A stretch of DNA of 50,068 nucleotides from an uncultured Lachnospiraceae bacterium (GCA_910579935.1 CAJTVQ010000031.1:1-50068); one strand, 5' to 3'. Shown: positions 17,209 to 27,164, numbered from the stretch's first letter. The notes: generated by a model not told the origin, from the sequence alone. Made by a program: numbers and translations.

Positions 17209-18516
17209 ATGGCTAAGAAAACATATGCAGAAAGAAATTTAAAATTTGAAACATTACAGTTACATGTGGGGCAGGAACAGCCGGACCCGGTGACGGACGC
17301 GAGGGCAGTGCCGATTTATCAGACTTCTTCTTATGTGTTCCATAACAGTGAACATGCGGCAGCCCGTTTTAATCTGAGTGATGCGGGGAATATTTACGGC
17401 AGACTGACCAATCCCACGGAGGATGTATTTGAAAAAAGGATTGCGGCCTTAGAAGGCGGCGTGGCAGCGCTGGCGGTGGCTTCCGGTGCGGCGGCGATTT
17501 CCTACACCATACAGAATCTTGCCCATGCAGGCGACCATATCGTGGCTGCGAAGAATATCTACGGCGGTACTTATAACCTGCTTGCCCACACGTTAAAAGA
17601 ATATGGGATTACCACTACGTTTGTGGATCCTTTCCGGTATGAGGAAGTGGAAGCGGCGATTCGGGAAAATACAAAAGCCATTCATATCGAAACGCTGGGC
17701 AATCCGAATTCCGATGTGGTGGATATTGAAAAACTGGCGGATATTGCCCATGCCCATAAGATTCCGCTGGTAGTGGATAATACGTTTGCAACCCCTTATC
17801 TGGTACGGCCCATTGAGTATGGCGCAGATATCGTGGTGCATTCCGCAACGAAATTTATCGGTGGCCATGGGACGACCATCGGAGGCGTGATCGTGGACAG
17901 CGGCAGGTTTAACTGGGAAGCCAGCGGAAAATTCCCGTCTTTGACGGAGCCGAATCCCAGCTATCACGGCGTAAGCTTTACAAAAGCAGCAGGTACGGCG
18001 GCATTTGTAACAAAAATCCGTGCCATTCTGCTGCGGGATACCGGCGCTACCCTTTCCCCGTTCCATGCCTTCTTCTTTTTACAGGGGCTGGAAACTTTAT
18101 CGCTGCGGGTAGAGCGGCATGTGGAAAATGCATTGAAGGTAGTGGAATACCTGAACGATCATCCGCAGGTGGAAGCGGTTCATCACCCGTCGGTATCGGC
18201 AGACCCCGAACAGCAGAGGCTTTACAAAAAATATTTCCCTAATGGCGGCGGTTCCATTTTTACTTTTGAAATTAGGGGAGATGCGCAGAAGGCGAAGGAT
18301 TTTATAGACAATCTGGAATTGTTTTCCCTGTTGGCCAATGTGGCGGATGTAAAATCGCTGGTGATCCATCCGGCATCCACGACCCATTCCCAGCTGAATG
18401 AGGAAGAACTGGAGGACCAGGGAATCAGGGAAAATACGATCCGGCTGTCTGTTGGTACGGAAAACATCGATGATATTATAGAGGATTTGGAGGAGGCATT
18501 TAAGGCGGTAGAGTAA
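17209..18516 (+). CDS. metY: O-acetylhomocysteine sulfhydrylase (homocysteine synthase)
   Basis: This 435-residue Cys/Met-metabolism PLP enzyme makes homocysteine from O-acetylhomocysteine and sulfide, a direct-sulfhydrylation route to methionine. It has the N-terminal FETLQLHVGQE, the YGRLTNPT substrate loop near 63, PLP-contact VVDNTFATPYL and the lysine loop HSATKFIGGHGT near 217. The insertion giving about 430 residues is typical of MetY compared with about 380 in MetB/MetC. The start is preceded by ATGGAGGATACATA. It is monocistronic, between its own promoter and the terminator at 18611. I see no S-box or T-box in the leader. Confidence 0.93.
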   Translation: MAKKTYAERNLKFETLQLHVGQEQPDPVTDARAVPIYQTSSYVFHNSEHAAARFNLSDAGNIYGRLTNPTEDVFEKRIAALEGGVAALAVASGAAAISYTIQNLAHAGDHIVAAKNIYGGTYNLLAHTLKEYGITTTFVDPFRYEEVEAAIRENTKAIHIETLGNPNSDVVDIEKLADIAHAHKIPLVVDNTFATPYLVRPIEYGADIVVHSATKFIGGHGTTIGGVIVDSGRFNWEASGKFPSLTEPNPSYHGVSFTKAAGTAAFVTKIRAILLRDTGATLSPFHAFFFLQGLETLSLRVERHVENALKVVEYLNDHPQVEAVHHPSVSADPEQQRLYKKYFPNGGGSIFTFEIRGDAQKAKDFIDNLELFSLLANVADVKSLVIHPASTTHSQLNEEELEDQGIRENTIRLSVGTENIDDIIEDLEEAFKAVE

Positions 18517-18610
18517 GGGAAGGTACAAAAGCGGAATGTCATGGGGTTTCACAGGAAGCGTTTTCCATGGGAGAGGAAAAAGAAATCTGATTGCTGATCA
18601 ATTGTGATCC

Positions 18611-18656
18611 AAAAGGGATATCAGAAAAAAGAAAATTTTTCGATATCCTTTTTTGC
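18611..18656 (+). terminator. intrinsic terminator after metY
   Basis: AAGGGATATC and GATATCCTTTTTT form a stem around an A-rich loop, followed by a T run. Confidence 0.75.
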
Positions 18657-18659
18657 TGT

Positions 18660-18825
18660 CTCTAAGGCAGGGAAATGAAAAAAATTCTATCTAAAGAAAA
18701 GAAATTATATCTTTTTTCTTTTCAGTCAAAAAAATCTAAAAAATAGTAAAGTAATTCTATTCTAAAAAAAAGATGTGAAAGTTAGAATGATTTCATCAAG
18801 AAAGTTAGTTTTGAAAGGAGAGGCT
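18660..18825 (+). promoter_or_regulatory. AT-rich control region of the glycan ABC operon
   Basis: Strongly A-rich leader. The sequence ATTCTAT-CTAAA-GAAAAG at 18684 recurs as ATTCTAT-TCTAAA-AAAAAG at 18754, about 70 bp apart. These direct repeats are candidate binding sites for the AraC-type response regulator encoded at 23756-25357. No clear -35/-10 pair is visible, as expected for an activator-dependent promoter. Confidence 0.35.
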
Positions 18826-20223
18826 ATGAAAAAGAAACTATTAAAGACAGTTGGTTTGATGATGTCAGCAGTGCTGGCGTTAGGGTGTATGGCCTGCGGA
18901 AATGCAGGAGGAAATGAACCGGCAGCAGAAAGTAACGGGGTATCAGAAACAAACGCCGGAAATGAAACAGCGGGTAATGAAACATCAGGTGATGGAGCGT
19001 CAAAAGATGCAGCGAATGCAGAAGCAGCCGGCGAAAAAGTAACAATTACTTTATGGTCGCAATTCTCAGATCCCAATTCTACAGACGGCAATTATGTTGC
19101 ATTTTATAATGCACTGGAATCGATTAAAACCGATATGCCGAATGTGGAAGTGGTACATGAGGGGACGGAATCGGAATCTTATAAGGTTAAACTGAAAACG
19201 GCAATGGCAGGCAATGAACTGCCGGATGTATTTTTTAACTGGGGCGCAGGAACCATGAAGCCGTATGTAGACGCAGGTCTGGTACTACCTTTAGACGAGT
19301 ATATGACAGATGATGTAAAGAGCAGGATTTTGGGCGGTACATTGGACAATTTCATTTTCGATGGAAAAACATACGGGTATCCTTACAGTGTGGCAGTTGC
19401 CTCATTGTATATCAATACAGAATTGTTTGAGCAGAATAATGTAAAGATTCCTGAAACATATGATGAATTGCTTGCAGCTGTAGATGCATTCAATGCGGCA
19501 GGTATCACACCGATTTCTCTGGGAGAAAAAGATTTGTGGCCGGGGCTGATGATTTTTGGCATACATGCAATCAGAATGGCTGGAGCGGAAGATTTCAATG
19601 CAGCATTAAACGGTACGGCATCTTTTAATACACCAGAATTGGTGGCAGCAGCGGGAAAGGTACAGGAACTTGCAGCCAGAGGTGGTTTTGGAAGCAGCGC
19701 AATGGGAACCTCGGAAGATGATGCCGTGGCGGCATTTAAGCAGGGAAGGGCAGCAATGATGTTCATGGGAAGCTGGCTGAACGGAGATTGTGAAGCAGAT
19801 GATGCAGCAGTGAAGGGTAAAATCTCCGTTATTAAATTTCCTGCAATTGATGGCGGAAAGGGGTTAATCGATGAGTTCCATGGTGGCTCTGGTGAGACAT
19901 TCCTTGTAAGCAGCAGTTGTGATCATCCTGCAGAGGCAGCAGCAGTTGCACAGTATATTTGTGAAAAAATGTCAAAGGACCAGTATCTCGCAGGTTCAGG
20001 AATGCCTGCATGGGAAGCTGATATGGGAGATACCAGCGACCTGAATCGTTTATCACAGGAAATTGCAACATTGACTGCGGATGCGACAGGATATGTATAT
20101 TGGTTAGATTCTTTAACCGGCGGATCAAAAGCAGATACGATTATGAATGAGATTGCCAAGCTGATTGATGGGTCTGTAACCCCGGAAGATTTCTGCGTAA
20201 ATCTTCAGGCTTTAAACGAGTAA
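18826..20223 (+). CDS. sugar ABC transporter solute-binding lipoprotein
   Basis: This 465-residue family-1 extracellular solute-binding protein has a basic N-terminus and hydrophobic stretch ending ALGCMACGN (lipid Cys 21 or 24), a Gly/Asn/Glu-rich tether (about 25-65), then the SBP fold starting VTITLWSQFSDPN. Cluster-1 SBPs bind oligosaccharides. The ATG at 18826 follows GAAAGGAGAGGC. Permeases and a GH43 glycosidase follow, so the ligand is probably a xylan- or arabinoxylan-derived oligosaccharide (inference). No ATPase gene is present, so a shared MsmK/UgpC-type ATPase elsewhere is expected. Confidence 0.92.
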   Translation: MKKKLLKTVGLMMSAVLALGCMACGNAGGNEPAAESNGVSETNAGNETAGNETSGDGASKDAANAEAAGEKVTITLWSQFSDPNSTDGNYVAFYNALESIKTDMPNVEVVHEGTESESYKVKLKTAMAGNELPDVFFNWGAGTMKPYVDAGLVLPLDEYMTDDVKSRILGGTLDNFIFDGKTYGYPYSVAVASLYINTELFEQNNVKIPETYDELLAAVDAFNAAGITPISLGEKDLWPGLMIFGIHAIRMAGAEDFNAALNGTASFNTPELVAAAGKVQELAARGGFGSSAMGTSEDDAVAAFKQGRAAMMFMGSWLNGDCEADDAAVKGKISVIKFPAIDGGKGLIDEFHGGSGETFLVSSSCDHPAEAAAVAQYICEKMSKDQYLAGSGMPAWEADMGDTSDLNRLSQEIATLTADATGYVYWLDSLTGGSKADTIMNEIAKLIDGSVTPEDFCVNLQALNE

Positions 20224-20231
20224 TCACATGC

Positions 20232-20262
20232 AGAGAATCCGGAAATGATTTTCGGATTCTCT
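20232..20262 (+). terminator. intercistronic stem-loop between SBP and permease genes
   Basis: AGAGAATCCG / CGGATTCTCT is followed by TATTTTAT. In such operons a partial terminator or RNA stabiliser here raises SBP above permease. Behind it CATGAAAACCG occurs twice (about 20281 and 20310). Confidence 0.65.
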
Positions 20263-20351
20263 TATTTTATATAATTTGAGCATGAAAACCGAGTCTGTCA
20301 ACAGGCAGACATGAAAACCGGAAAATTTCATAATTTGAAAGGAGATATATT

Positions 20352-21227
20352 ATGCAGAGGATGCTTGGAAATAAGAGGGCATATTGGGTTTTTGTAACTC
20401 CTGCGCTGGCAATTTATCTAATCATGGCTTTTATTCCGATTGCCATGTCTGGTTATTACAGCACGATGCAGTGGGACGGAATCGGAGAAAAAGTATTTAA
20501 TGGAATAGACAATTATTTGAAGCTGCTGAAAAATGAAGCATTTCTTTTGTCGGCGCGGAATTCGCTTATTTTGGCAGTGGCATCTATTGTAGGGCAGCTG
20601 ATCCCGGCATTATTTTTTGCTCTTGTATTGGCGAGAAATGTAAAAGGAGAAAAGATATACCGGACTATATACTTTATTCCGGTACTGCTTTCCACGGTTG
20701 TGATCGGGCAGTTGTTCTTAAAAATATATAACCCTGATTATGGTGCATTGAATGCAATTTTAAGGAGCTTCGGATTAAAAGGCGAAGATTGGCTGGGGGA
20801 TAAAAGATTCGTGCTTGCATCTTCTTTCTTTCCCATCGTATGGCAGTATATCGGGTATCATATGCTGATCCTGTATACAGGAATTAAAAGCGTTCCGGCG
20901 GATATTTATGAAGCTGCGCAGATTGACGGGGCAAATGAGAGGCAGATGGCATTTCATGTAACGATTCCCCTGATCAAAAGCACTATGAAGGTAAGTTTGA
21001 CTTTTGCAGTGATCGGTTCGCTCAAACTTTTTGATCTGATCTGGGTTTTGACAAAAGGAGGACCTTTGCATGCGAGTGAAGTGCCTAGTACCTTGATGTA
21101 TACCTCTATTTTTTCCAGAATGGAATACGGAATGGGAAGCGCCATGGCAATTTTCATTGTACTGGAATGTTTGGTTTTTTATTTCCTGATCGAAAAATGT
21201 TTCAAAGTAGAAAATATCACTTATTAG
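20352..21227 (+). CDS. sugar ABC transporter permease, subunit 1 (MalF-like)
   Basis: This 291-residue membrane protein has six hydrophobic segments and the cytoplasmic EAA loop EAAQIDGANERQMAFHVTIP near 188-207 that docks the ATPase. AAAGGAGATATATT precedes the ATG. It works with the SBP at 18826 and permease 2 at 21239. Confidence 0.92.
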   Translation: MQRMLGNKRAYWVFVTPALAIYLIMAFIPIAMSGYYSTMQWDGIGEKVFNGIDNYLKLLKNEAFLLSARNSLILAVASIVGQLIPALFFALVLARNVKGEKIYRTIYFIPVLLSTVVIGQLFLKIYNPDYGALNAILRSFGLKGEDWLGDKRFVLASSFFPIVWQYIGYHMLILYTGIKSVPADIYEAAQIDGANERQMAFHVTIPLIKSTMKVSLTFAVIGSLKLFDLIWVLTKGGPLHASEVPSTLMYTSIFSRMEYGMGSAMAIFIVLECLVFYFLIEKCFKVENITY

Positions 21228-21238
21228 GAGGGAAGAAG

Positions 21239-22069
21239 ATGAAAAAGATAAAACCAACAAAGGTTTTGCTTCATATGATTCTGGTTGCATTTGCGGTGGT
21301 GCAGACTTATCCTTTGCTCTTTCTTGCTTTTTTTTCGCTGAAAGATAATAATGAAATATACAGCGGGAATGTTATGGGAATTCCGGAGAAATTTCACTGG
21401 TCCAATTATCAGAATGCGTTGTTTCACGCAAATGTAGGGCATTATCTGCTGAACAGTATTTTGGTGACGGTAATTGTAATTGTGATATCGGATGTCCTTG
21501 CGTGTATGGTTTCTTATGCGATCGCAAGAATGAGGGTAAAAGCCAATCGTTTTGTAAAGCCCTTTTTCTCAATTGGGCTGATGATACCGCTTCATGCAGT
21601 ACTTCTTCCGATATTTATTATGCTGCGGAACCTGAAAATGTTAGATACCTATCAGGCAGTCATTATTCCCTACATAGCATTTGCACTTCCGATGGCTATC
21701 TTTTTTATGATCGGGTTCTTTCAGGTACTTCCCATGGAACTGGAAGAATCGGCATTTTTGGATGGGTGCGGAATATTCAGAACATTTTTTACGATCATAC
21801 TGCCGCTTGTAAAGCCTGCATTGGCTACCATCTCTATTTTTACATTTCTATCCACATGGAATGAAATGATGTTTGCGATCACCTTTATTAACTCTGAAAA
21901 GTATAGGACTCTGACAGTCGGCATTATGCAGATGGTAGGGCAGTATACAACAGACTGGGGAACGATGGGCGCCGGACTTGTTGTGGCAACGCTTCCCACG
22001 GTTGTCATATATCTGCTATTCAGTAATCAGGTACAGAGCGGTATGGTTGCCGGTGCAGTAAAAGGTTGA
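21239..22069 (+). CDS. sugar ABC transporter permease, subunit 2 (MalG-like)
   Basis: This 276-residue partner permease has about six membrane segments and the EAA-loop variant ELEESAFLDGCGIFRTFFTI near 180-200. The ATG at 21239 follows TAGGAGGGAAGAAG, 11 nt after the upstream stop. The longer open frame overlapping permease 1 is not favoured. Confidence 0.92.
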   Translation: MKKIKPTKVLLHMILVAFAVVQTYPLLFLAFFSLKDNNEIYSGNVMGIPEKFHWSNYQNALFHANVGHYLLNSILVTVIVIVISDVLACMVSYAIARMRVKANRFVKPFFSIGLMIPLHAVLLPIFIMLRNLKMLDTYQAVIIPYIAFALPMAIFFMIGFFQVLPMELEESAFLDGCGIFRTFFTIILPLVKPALATISIFTFLSTWNEMMFAITFINSEKYRTLTVGIMQMVGQYTTDWGTMGAGLVVATLPTVVIYLLFSNQVQSGMVAGAVKG

Positions 22070-22092
22070 TGTAAAGAAAGGAATTACAAAAT

Positions 22093-23733
22093 ATGAAAAT
22101 AAAAAATCCTGTTTTAACCGGATTCCATCCGGATCCCAGTCTGATAAGAGTGGATGATACTTATTATATTGCTTCTTCAACGTTTGAATGGTGGCCGGGG
22201 GTCCGGATTCATGAATCAAGGGATTTGGTTCACTGGAAACTGCTTACTTATCCGATCAGGGAGAAGCGGCTGTTGAATATGTGGGGCAATCCGGATTCCG
22301 GTGGCATTTGGGCGCCTGATCTGTCTTACTATAACGGGAAGTTTTATCTGATATATACAGATGTGAAAGTGACGGACGGTTCTTATAAAGATTGTATCAA
22401 CTATTTAACCACCGCGGAAGATATCATGGGACCGTGGGCAGATCCAATTGTCCTGAATACGGCAGGGTTTGACGCATCTTTGTTCCATGACGATGACGGG
22501 AGGAAATATCTGGTGAATCAGTATTGGGATCCCAGAAGTTTTCATCATCCTTTTTATGGGATCATGTGTACAGAATACTCGGAAACGGAACAGAAACTGA
22601 TAGGGAAACCGTGGGTGATTTATAAAGGAACCGCAGACCGTTTTACAGAAGGGCCTCATTTATATAAAATGAATGGTTACTATTATCTGTTTGTTGCGCA
22701 GGGAGGAACGGTATATGCCCATCAGGAAAGAGTGGCAAGAGCCGAATCTTTGCGGGGAATTTTTGAAACACAGCCGGGAGAACCCATGCTGACTGCTTTA
22801 GATGCTCCGTTTCATCCTATCCAAAAAGCGGGACATGGTTCTTTGGTACAGACAAAGGCCGGAGAATGGTATTTTGCGCACCTGATGGGAAGGCCGATAC
22901 ATCATCATACGGAGTCCATCGCGGAACAAAGGGGATGGTGTCCGCTGGGAAGAGAAACGGGTATTCAGAAAGTTATATGGGACGATGATGGGTGGCCGCG
23001 TATTGTGGGTGGACACAAGGGAATGGTGGAAGTGGAAGCGCCTGCGGATGCAATCGCGAGTGAAGGAGAAAAAATCAGCGGGAAAGATGATTTTGACAAG
23101 GAGGAATTAAACCTTCATTTTCAAACGCTAAGAGTTCCCCTTGCGGAAGAGACCATGTCTCTCAGAGACCATCCCGGACATTTACGGTTATATGGAAGGC
23201 AATCACTGGCATCCACATTTTTACAGGCGCATGTGGCGAGAAGATGGCAGAGTTTTACTTTTGATGCGGAAACAAAGATGGCTTACAGACCGGAAAACAT
23301 CCAACAGTCTGCCGGGTTGACCTGTTACTACAATACGAAAAACTGGTCCTGCATACAGGTTACATGGAATGAGAAATACGGGAGAGTGATAGATGTTGTA
23401 GCAACGGATCTGGGAAAGACTTTTAGTGTCTGTCAGGAAAAGCCGATTCCTGTTCCGGAGGATGCGGAGTATATTTATCTGAAAGTGCAGGTAAGGGGGA
23501 TTTCCTATCAGTATTTGTACTCGTTTGATGGAGAAACATGGCAGGAGACAGCATATCGGTTTGATTCCGCCAGGTTATCGGATGAGTATATCAAAGCCGT
23601 TTACGATGCTGCATTTACGGGAGCTTTTACCGGAATGTTTAGTGTGGATGGTTTGGGAACAGGGCTTCCTGCCGATTTTGATTATTTTTCCTATCAGGAA
23701 CTGGATATGGAAGTTGACGGGAAATATATTTAG
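22093..23733 (+). CDS. glycoside hydrolase family 43, beta-xylosidase-like
   Basis: The 546-residue protein consists of a five-bladed GH43 catalytic domain and, from about residue 330, a C-terminal beta-sandwich typical of GH43 subfamilies with beta-xylosidase or alpha-arabinofuranosidase activity. The N-terminal block FHPDPSLIRVDDTYYIASST holds the catalytic base Asp in PDPS, DASLFHDDDG near 125 the second Asp, and FTEGPHLYK near 183 the general acid Glu. There is no signal peptide, so it should cleave imported oligosaccharides in the cytosol, matching the ABC importer upstream (24 nt gap). Xylose or arabinose specificity cannot be decided by eye. Confidence 0.93.
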   Translation: MKIKNPVLTGFHPDPSLIRVDDTYYIASSTFEWWPGVRIHESRDLVHWKLLTYPIREKRLLNMWGNPDSGGIWAPDLSYYNGKFYLIYTDVKVTDGSYKDCINYLTTAEDIMGPWADPIVLNTAGFDASLFHDDDGRKYLVNQYWDPRSFHHPFYGIMCTEYSETEQKLIGKPWVIYKGTADRFTEGPHLYKMNGYYYLFVAQGGTVYAHQERVARAESLRGIFETQPGEPMLTALDAPFHPIQKAGHGSLVQTKAGEWYFAHLMGRPIHHHTESIAEQRGWCPLGRETGIQKVIWDDDGWPRIVGGHKGMVEVEAPADAIASEGEKISGKDDFDKEELNLHFQTLRVPLAEETMSLRDHPGHLRLYGRQSLASTFLQAHVARRWQSFTFDAETKMAYRPENIQQSAGLTCYYNTKNWSCIQVTWNEKYGRVIDVVATDLGKTFSVCQEKPIPVPEDAEYIYLKVQVRGISYQYLYSFDGETWQETAYRFDSARLSDEYIKAVYDAAFTGAFTGMFSVDGLGTGLPADFDYFSYQELDMEVDGKYI

Positions 23734-23743
23734 TGGTAATTTG

Positions 23744-23773
23744 AAGGAACAACCATCAGGTTGTTCCTTTTCT
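23744..23773. terminator. bidirectional terminator in the convergent 3' overlap
   Basis: AAGGAACAACC / GGTTGTTCCTT around a four-base loop, followed by TTTTC. The minus-strand stop codon of the response regulator lies inside the hairpin loop region, so both genes end here. Confidence 0.75.
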
Positions 23774-25357
23774 GTAATCCCGGATGGATTTTCCCGTATA
23801 TTTTTTAAAACAGTTACTGAAATAATAAGCATCCGGTATACCGACGGCTTCCGCAATCTGATAGGCTTTTAAGTCGGTGGTATTGATCAGTGTGATCGCA
23901 TGTTCCATGCGGAGCCGGTTTAAGTATTTGGAGAAACTGAAACCTAACTCTTTCGTAAAAGTCCGGCTTAAATAACTGTCGTTCATATGAAATATTTCTG
24001 CCACGGAACCAAGTGAAAGGGAGGAATCCGTTAAATGTGTCTGAATATACTGCAGAACTTCCCATAAAACGGTTTTGCTTTTGTTTGTCCGATAGGCAGC
24101 AATTTCCGTTGCAAGACGGATTAAAAAGGCACTGGTTTGGCTGCGCAGATCCTGACTGGTGGGTTCCAGAAGAATCTGTAGAAAGGAACTGCCGGAATCA
24201 GAAAATAATCCGTCTAAGGGAATTCCGATATCATTTGCCACATTGACAGCGGAGGATAATAAGGTCATGGATAAAATACGCGCATGTTCCAAACTGATCG
24301 GGCCGCCGTCTGATTCCATATAAAGGGAGGGAAGCAGTTTCTGTACGGAATCGGGAAGACCTGCCTTGACATAAAATTTGATATCCTCCAATTCGGCAGG
24401 AGAAGATGTCCAGCCGGTATTTTGTACATGAATATCGTTTTGGTAGATGATGATTGGCTGGTTAGGCATGTATTGGCTGAACTTAAGAGATTCTAAAGCC
24501 TCCTTCCAGGAGATTTCCGCTTTATAAAAATTATCATAATGATTTCCAATGCCAAATAGGATTTCATTTCCGGAAGTCTGATAGATGCTGCGCTGAAGTT
24601 GTTCGCACAAAGAAACCACCTGCACTTCCGGAGAATAGGTCAGAAGTACCAGATGATGATTGTGATCAGCAAATATCTCAATATTTTTCATTCCCTCTAT
24701 ATGTTTTTTAATAAATTCCAGATTTTTCATATCCTGCAGAAGATGTTCTTCTTCTGTTAAATTGCCCGCGTGGGAGGAATGGGCTTCCAAAAGAGTAACC
24801 TGTATGTAACAGGGAATCCCGTTGGGAAAATAATAGGAAATCTGTTTTTCCGTGGAAACGGACCGTGTGCTGTTTTCGCAAAATTCCAGCAGGAAACGTT
24901 CTCTCAGGAAAGAATGGTTTTTCTCCAGGATTTTTTTGAGATGATCAAATTCAAGCCATTGCTGTTTCTCTTTTTCGATCTGTTCACGTAGTTTTAAAAG
25001 AGTTGATACTAAATCATTACGGTTGATGGGCTTTAAAAGAAAATGGGAAACTCCCAGGCTGATGCATTGGTGGGCATAGTCAAAATCTTTGAAGGCAGTC
25101 GTAATGACAATTTTAGTATGGGGATATCGCTTCGTCACAATATTACACAGTTCCATCCCATCCATATAGGGCATTTTAATATCGGTAAAAAGAATATCCG
25201 GTATCTGCTCTTCCATAATGGAAAGCGCATCCTGACCGGAAACAGCTTCCGCGATAATTTCCATATGCAAAGCGCTCCAGTTTGTGCCGGTGATAAGCAT
25301 TTTTCGTGCCAGTTCTTCATCATCTACAATAATAACCTTAAAAATTGAGTTGTTCAT
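23756..25357 (-). CDS. AraC-type response regulator (YesN-like)
   Basis: This 533-residue regulator has an N-terminal receiver (IIVDDEELARKM, phospho-acceptor Asp in LFTDIKMPYMDG near 57, Lys in LLKPINR near 105), a middle region of about 280 residues and a C-terminal AraC double HTH (DSSLSLGSVAEIFHMNDSYL onward, about 435-530). It should activate the glycan operon at 18826-23733 when phosphorylated by the kinase next to it. The start codon is preceded by GGAGAGACAAG on the minus strand and overlaps the kinase 3' end by 20 nt. Confidence 0.92.
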   Translation of the reverse strand: MNNSIFKVIIVDDEELARKMLITGTNWSALHMEIIAEAVSGQDALSIMEEQIPDILFTDIKMPYMDGMELCNIVTKRYPHTKIVITTAFKDFDYAHQCISLGVSHFLLKPINRNDLVSTLLKLREQIEKEKQQWLEFDHLKKILEKNHSFLRERFLLEFCENSTRSVSTEKQISYYFPNGIPCYIQVTLLEAHSSHAGNLTEEEHLLQDMKNLEFIKKHIEGMKNIEIFADHNHHLVLLTYSPEVQVVSLCEQLQRSIYQTSGNEILFGIGNHYDNFYKAEISWKEALESLKFSQYMPNQPIIIYQNDIHVQNTGWTSSPAELEDIKFYVKAGLPDSVQKLLPSLYMESDGGPISLEHARILSMTLLSSAVNVANDIGIPLDGLFSDSGSSFLQILLEPTSQDLRSQTSAFLIRLATEIAAYRTNKSKTVLWEVLQYIQTHLTDSSLSLGSVAEIFHMNDSYLSRTFTKELGFSFSKYLNRLRMEHAITLINTTDLKAYQIAEAVGIPDAYYFSNCFKKYTGKSIRDYRKGTT

Positions 25358-27119
25358 CTTGTCTCTCCGTTTTACTCAGTGGAATTGAAAATGTAATTGT
25401 GGTTCCTTCATTAGGGCAGCTGTCTATGGTGCATATATCCTGTGTCTCATAAAAAATCTGCATTCTCTCAATGGTCCCTCGCAACCCAAAACTTTGATAG
25501 GGACTGTCCGGATTTGCTGTCCAGATATTTTCAAGCTCGTTTTCCGTCATACCGATACCATTATCCGAAATACGGATCAGGAGACATTCCGCATTCTTAA
25601 AGGCGCATATTTTTATGATGCCGGAATCGCAGGTGGGTATGATACCGTGATAGAGAGAATTTTCTACCAGAGGCTGTAAAATAAGTCTTGGAATCAGGCA
25701 GTCAAGAACATCTTCCTGTATTTCATATTCATCGGTAAAGGCTTCCGGAAAACGGACCTTTTGCAGTTTCAGATAATTTTTGACAATATTGATTTCGGTG
25801 AACAGCGTAATAACTTTATTCCCTTTGCTTAAACTTTCCCGATAGTATTCGGATAAGGATATAATTAAGTCATAAGCCTTTTCGTTTTGTTGTGAGGTTA
25901 CCAGATAGGAAATGGCTCCCAGACTGTTATAAAGAAAATGAGGTTTAATCTGTTCCTGAAGAATATTTAATTCAGCCTTGCGCAGCCTTTTTTGTTCGGA
26001 AACTTTCGCATCAAGGAGCTGTTGTATTTTATCTACCATATCATTATAGGCGTTTTGAAGCTGGCCGATTTCATCCTCATACGGAGTTACGTTCGCATGG
26101 TTAAAATCTCCTGTTTCTGATTTTTTCATGGCTTTCATGAGTTGGCACAGAGGGGCAGTGACAAAGCGGTTGGTACCCAGTGCGATCAGTAGGAAAAATG
26201 CAAAGCTGATTAAAAGAATGATACTGGAAATAAGAAAAAAAGTCCGGTGCTGGTGGGTTAAATAGCTATAATTGATTGCAGCTATATAATTCCAGTCGAG
26301 GCTGGAAATTTGAAATTTAAGCAATAGATAACGGTCATGGTTTAAGCGGATGATATTTTCAGCATACAGGGAGTCTGTGGAAACATTTTGGAACCAAAAG
26401 TTTAAGCTGTCATTTAAAAAGGGAAGAATGGTATCTGTTCCAGAGGATATGCAGAAATCGGAATAGTTATTGTTGTCTTCGCGCGCAAAAGAAAGGAGGG
26501 AATCCACGGAAATATTAATAAACAGATAGCCCAAAGGATGCGCATCTTCCGTGCTGTTGATCAGACGTATCAAAGTAACGTAGTTGCTGCCATCTTTGAA
26601 CGTAAAGTAGCCGCCTGCGTTGATGGTTAATATAGGAGCTCCTTTTTTGGTGCATAATTCTTCATGCCAGGAAGTATTTTCAGGAGAATCTATTTGTATA
26701 GAGGGAAGGTCATACCGTGCCGCACCCTCATAGGTACCGGATGGCTGCATGATAATTATGGAGGAAGCAAGAGGCATTGATTCAAGCGTCATATAGAGAA
26801 AATTACGAAGCTGTTTGGAGAAAATGGCGTATTCGGAATGGTTCATATCCTGAAGGTAATTTTGTACCGCCGCTGTTCCAAGCAGATAGGTGGAATTTTT
26901 GGAAATTACCGCTAAAGAACTCTCTACATTCTGGGATACGGTTTCCACAGTCTGTGAAGTAAGCGTGGAAACGGTTTTGTGCATTTCCTTGGAAAAGAAT
27001 CCATACAAAATCAGGAGATTACAGAAAATACAGACAAAAATTAAGCCGGTATAGATATACTTCAGTTTTGAGGTTAAAGAAAGGTTAAAAAATGTCTTTT
27101 TAATGTGCTGTAAATACAT
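25338..27119 (-). CDS. sensor histidine kinase (YesM-like)
   Basis: This 593-residue membrane kinase has TM1 (about 17-40), an extracellular sensor of about 250 residues, TM2 (about 290-312), HAMP, a His_kinase block EQIKPHFLYNSLGAISYL with the phospho-accepting His near 393, and a C-terminal ATPase with the N-box PLVENSLYHGI and DNGIGM. It is the partner of the overlapping AraC-type regulator. AGGAGG lies 6 nt before the ATG. Glycan-related signals are likely ligands, inferred from the adjacent importer and GH43 enzyme. Confidence 0.92.
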   Translation of the reverse strand: MYLQHIKKTFFNLSLTSKLKYIYTGLIFVCIFCNLLILYGFFSKEMHKTVSTLTSQTVETVSQNVESSLAVISKNSTYLLGTAAVQNYLQDMNHSEYAIFSKQLRNFLYMTLESMPLASSIIIMQPSGTYEGAARYDLPSIQIDSPENTSWHEELCTKKGAPILTINAGGYFTFKDGSNYVTLIRLINSTEDAHPLGYLFINISVDSLLSFAREDNNNYSDFCISSGTDTILPFLNDSLNFWFQNVSTDSLYAENIIRLNHDRYLLLKFQISSLDWNYIAAINYSYLTHQHRTFFLISSIILLISFAFFLLIALGTNRFVTAPLCQLMKAMKKSETGDFNHANVTPYEDEIGQLQNAYNDMVDKIQQLLDAKVSEQKRLRKAELNILQEQIKPHFLYNSLGAISYLVTSQQNEKAYDLIISLSEYYRESLSKGNKVITLFTEINIVKNYLKLQKVRFPEAFTDEYEIQEDVLDCLIPRLILQPLVENSLYHGIIPTCDSGIIKICAFKNAECLLIRISDNGIGMTENELENIWTANPDSPYQSFGLRGTIERMQIFYETQDICTIDSCPNEGTTITFSIPLSKTERQDEQLNF

Positions 27120-27164
27120 ATATGGAACCTCCTGGTTATTTTTGGCTGTCTGATATATGATAAT

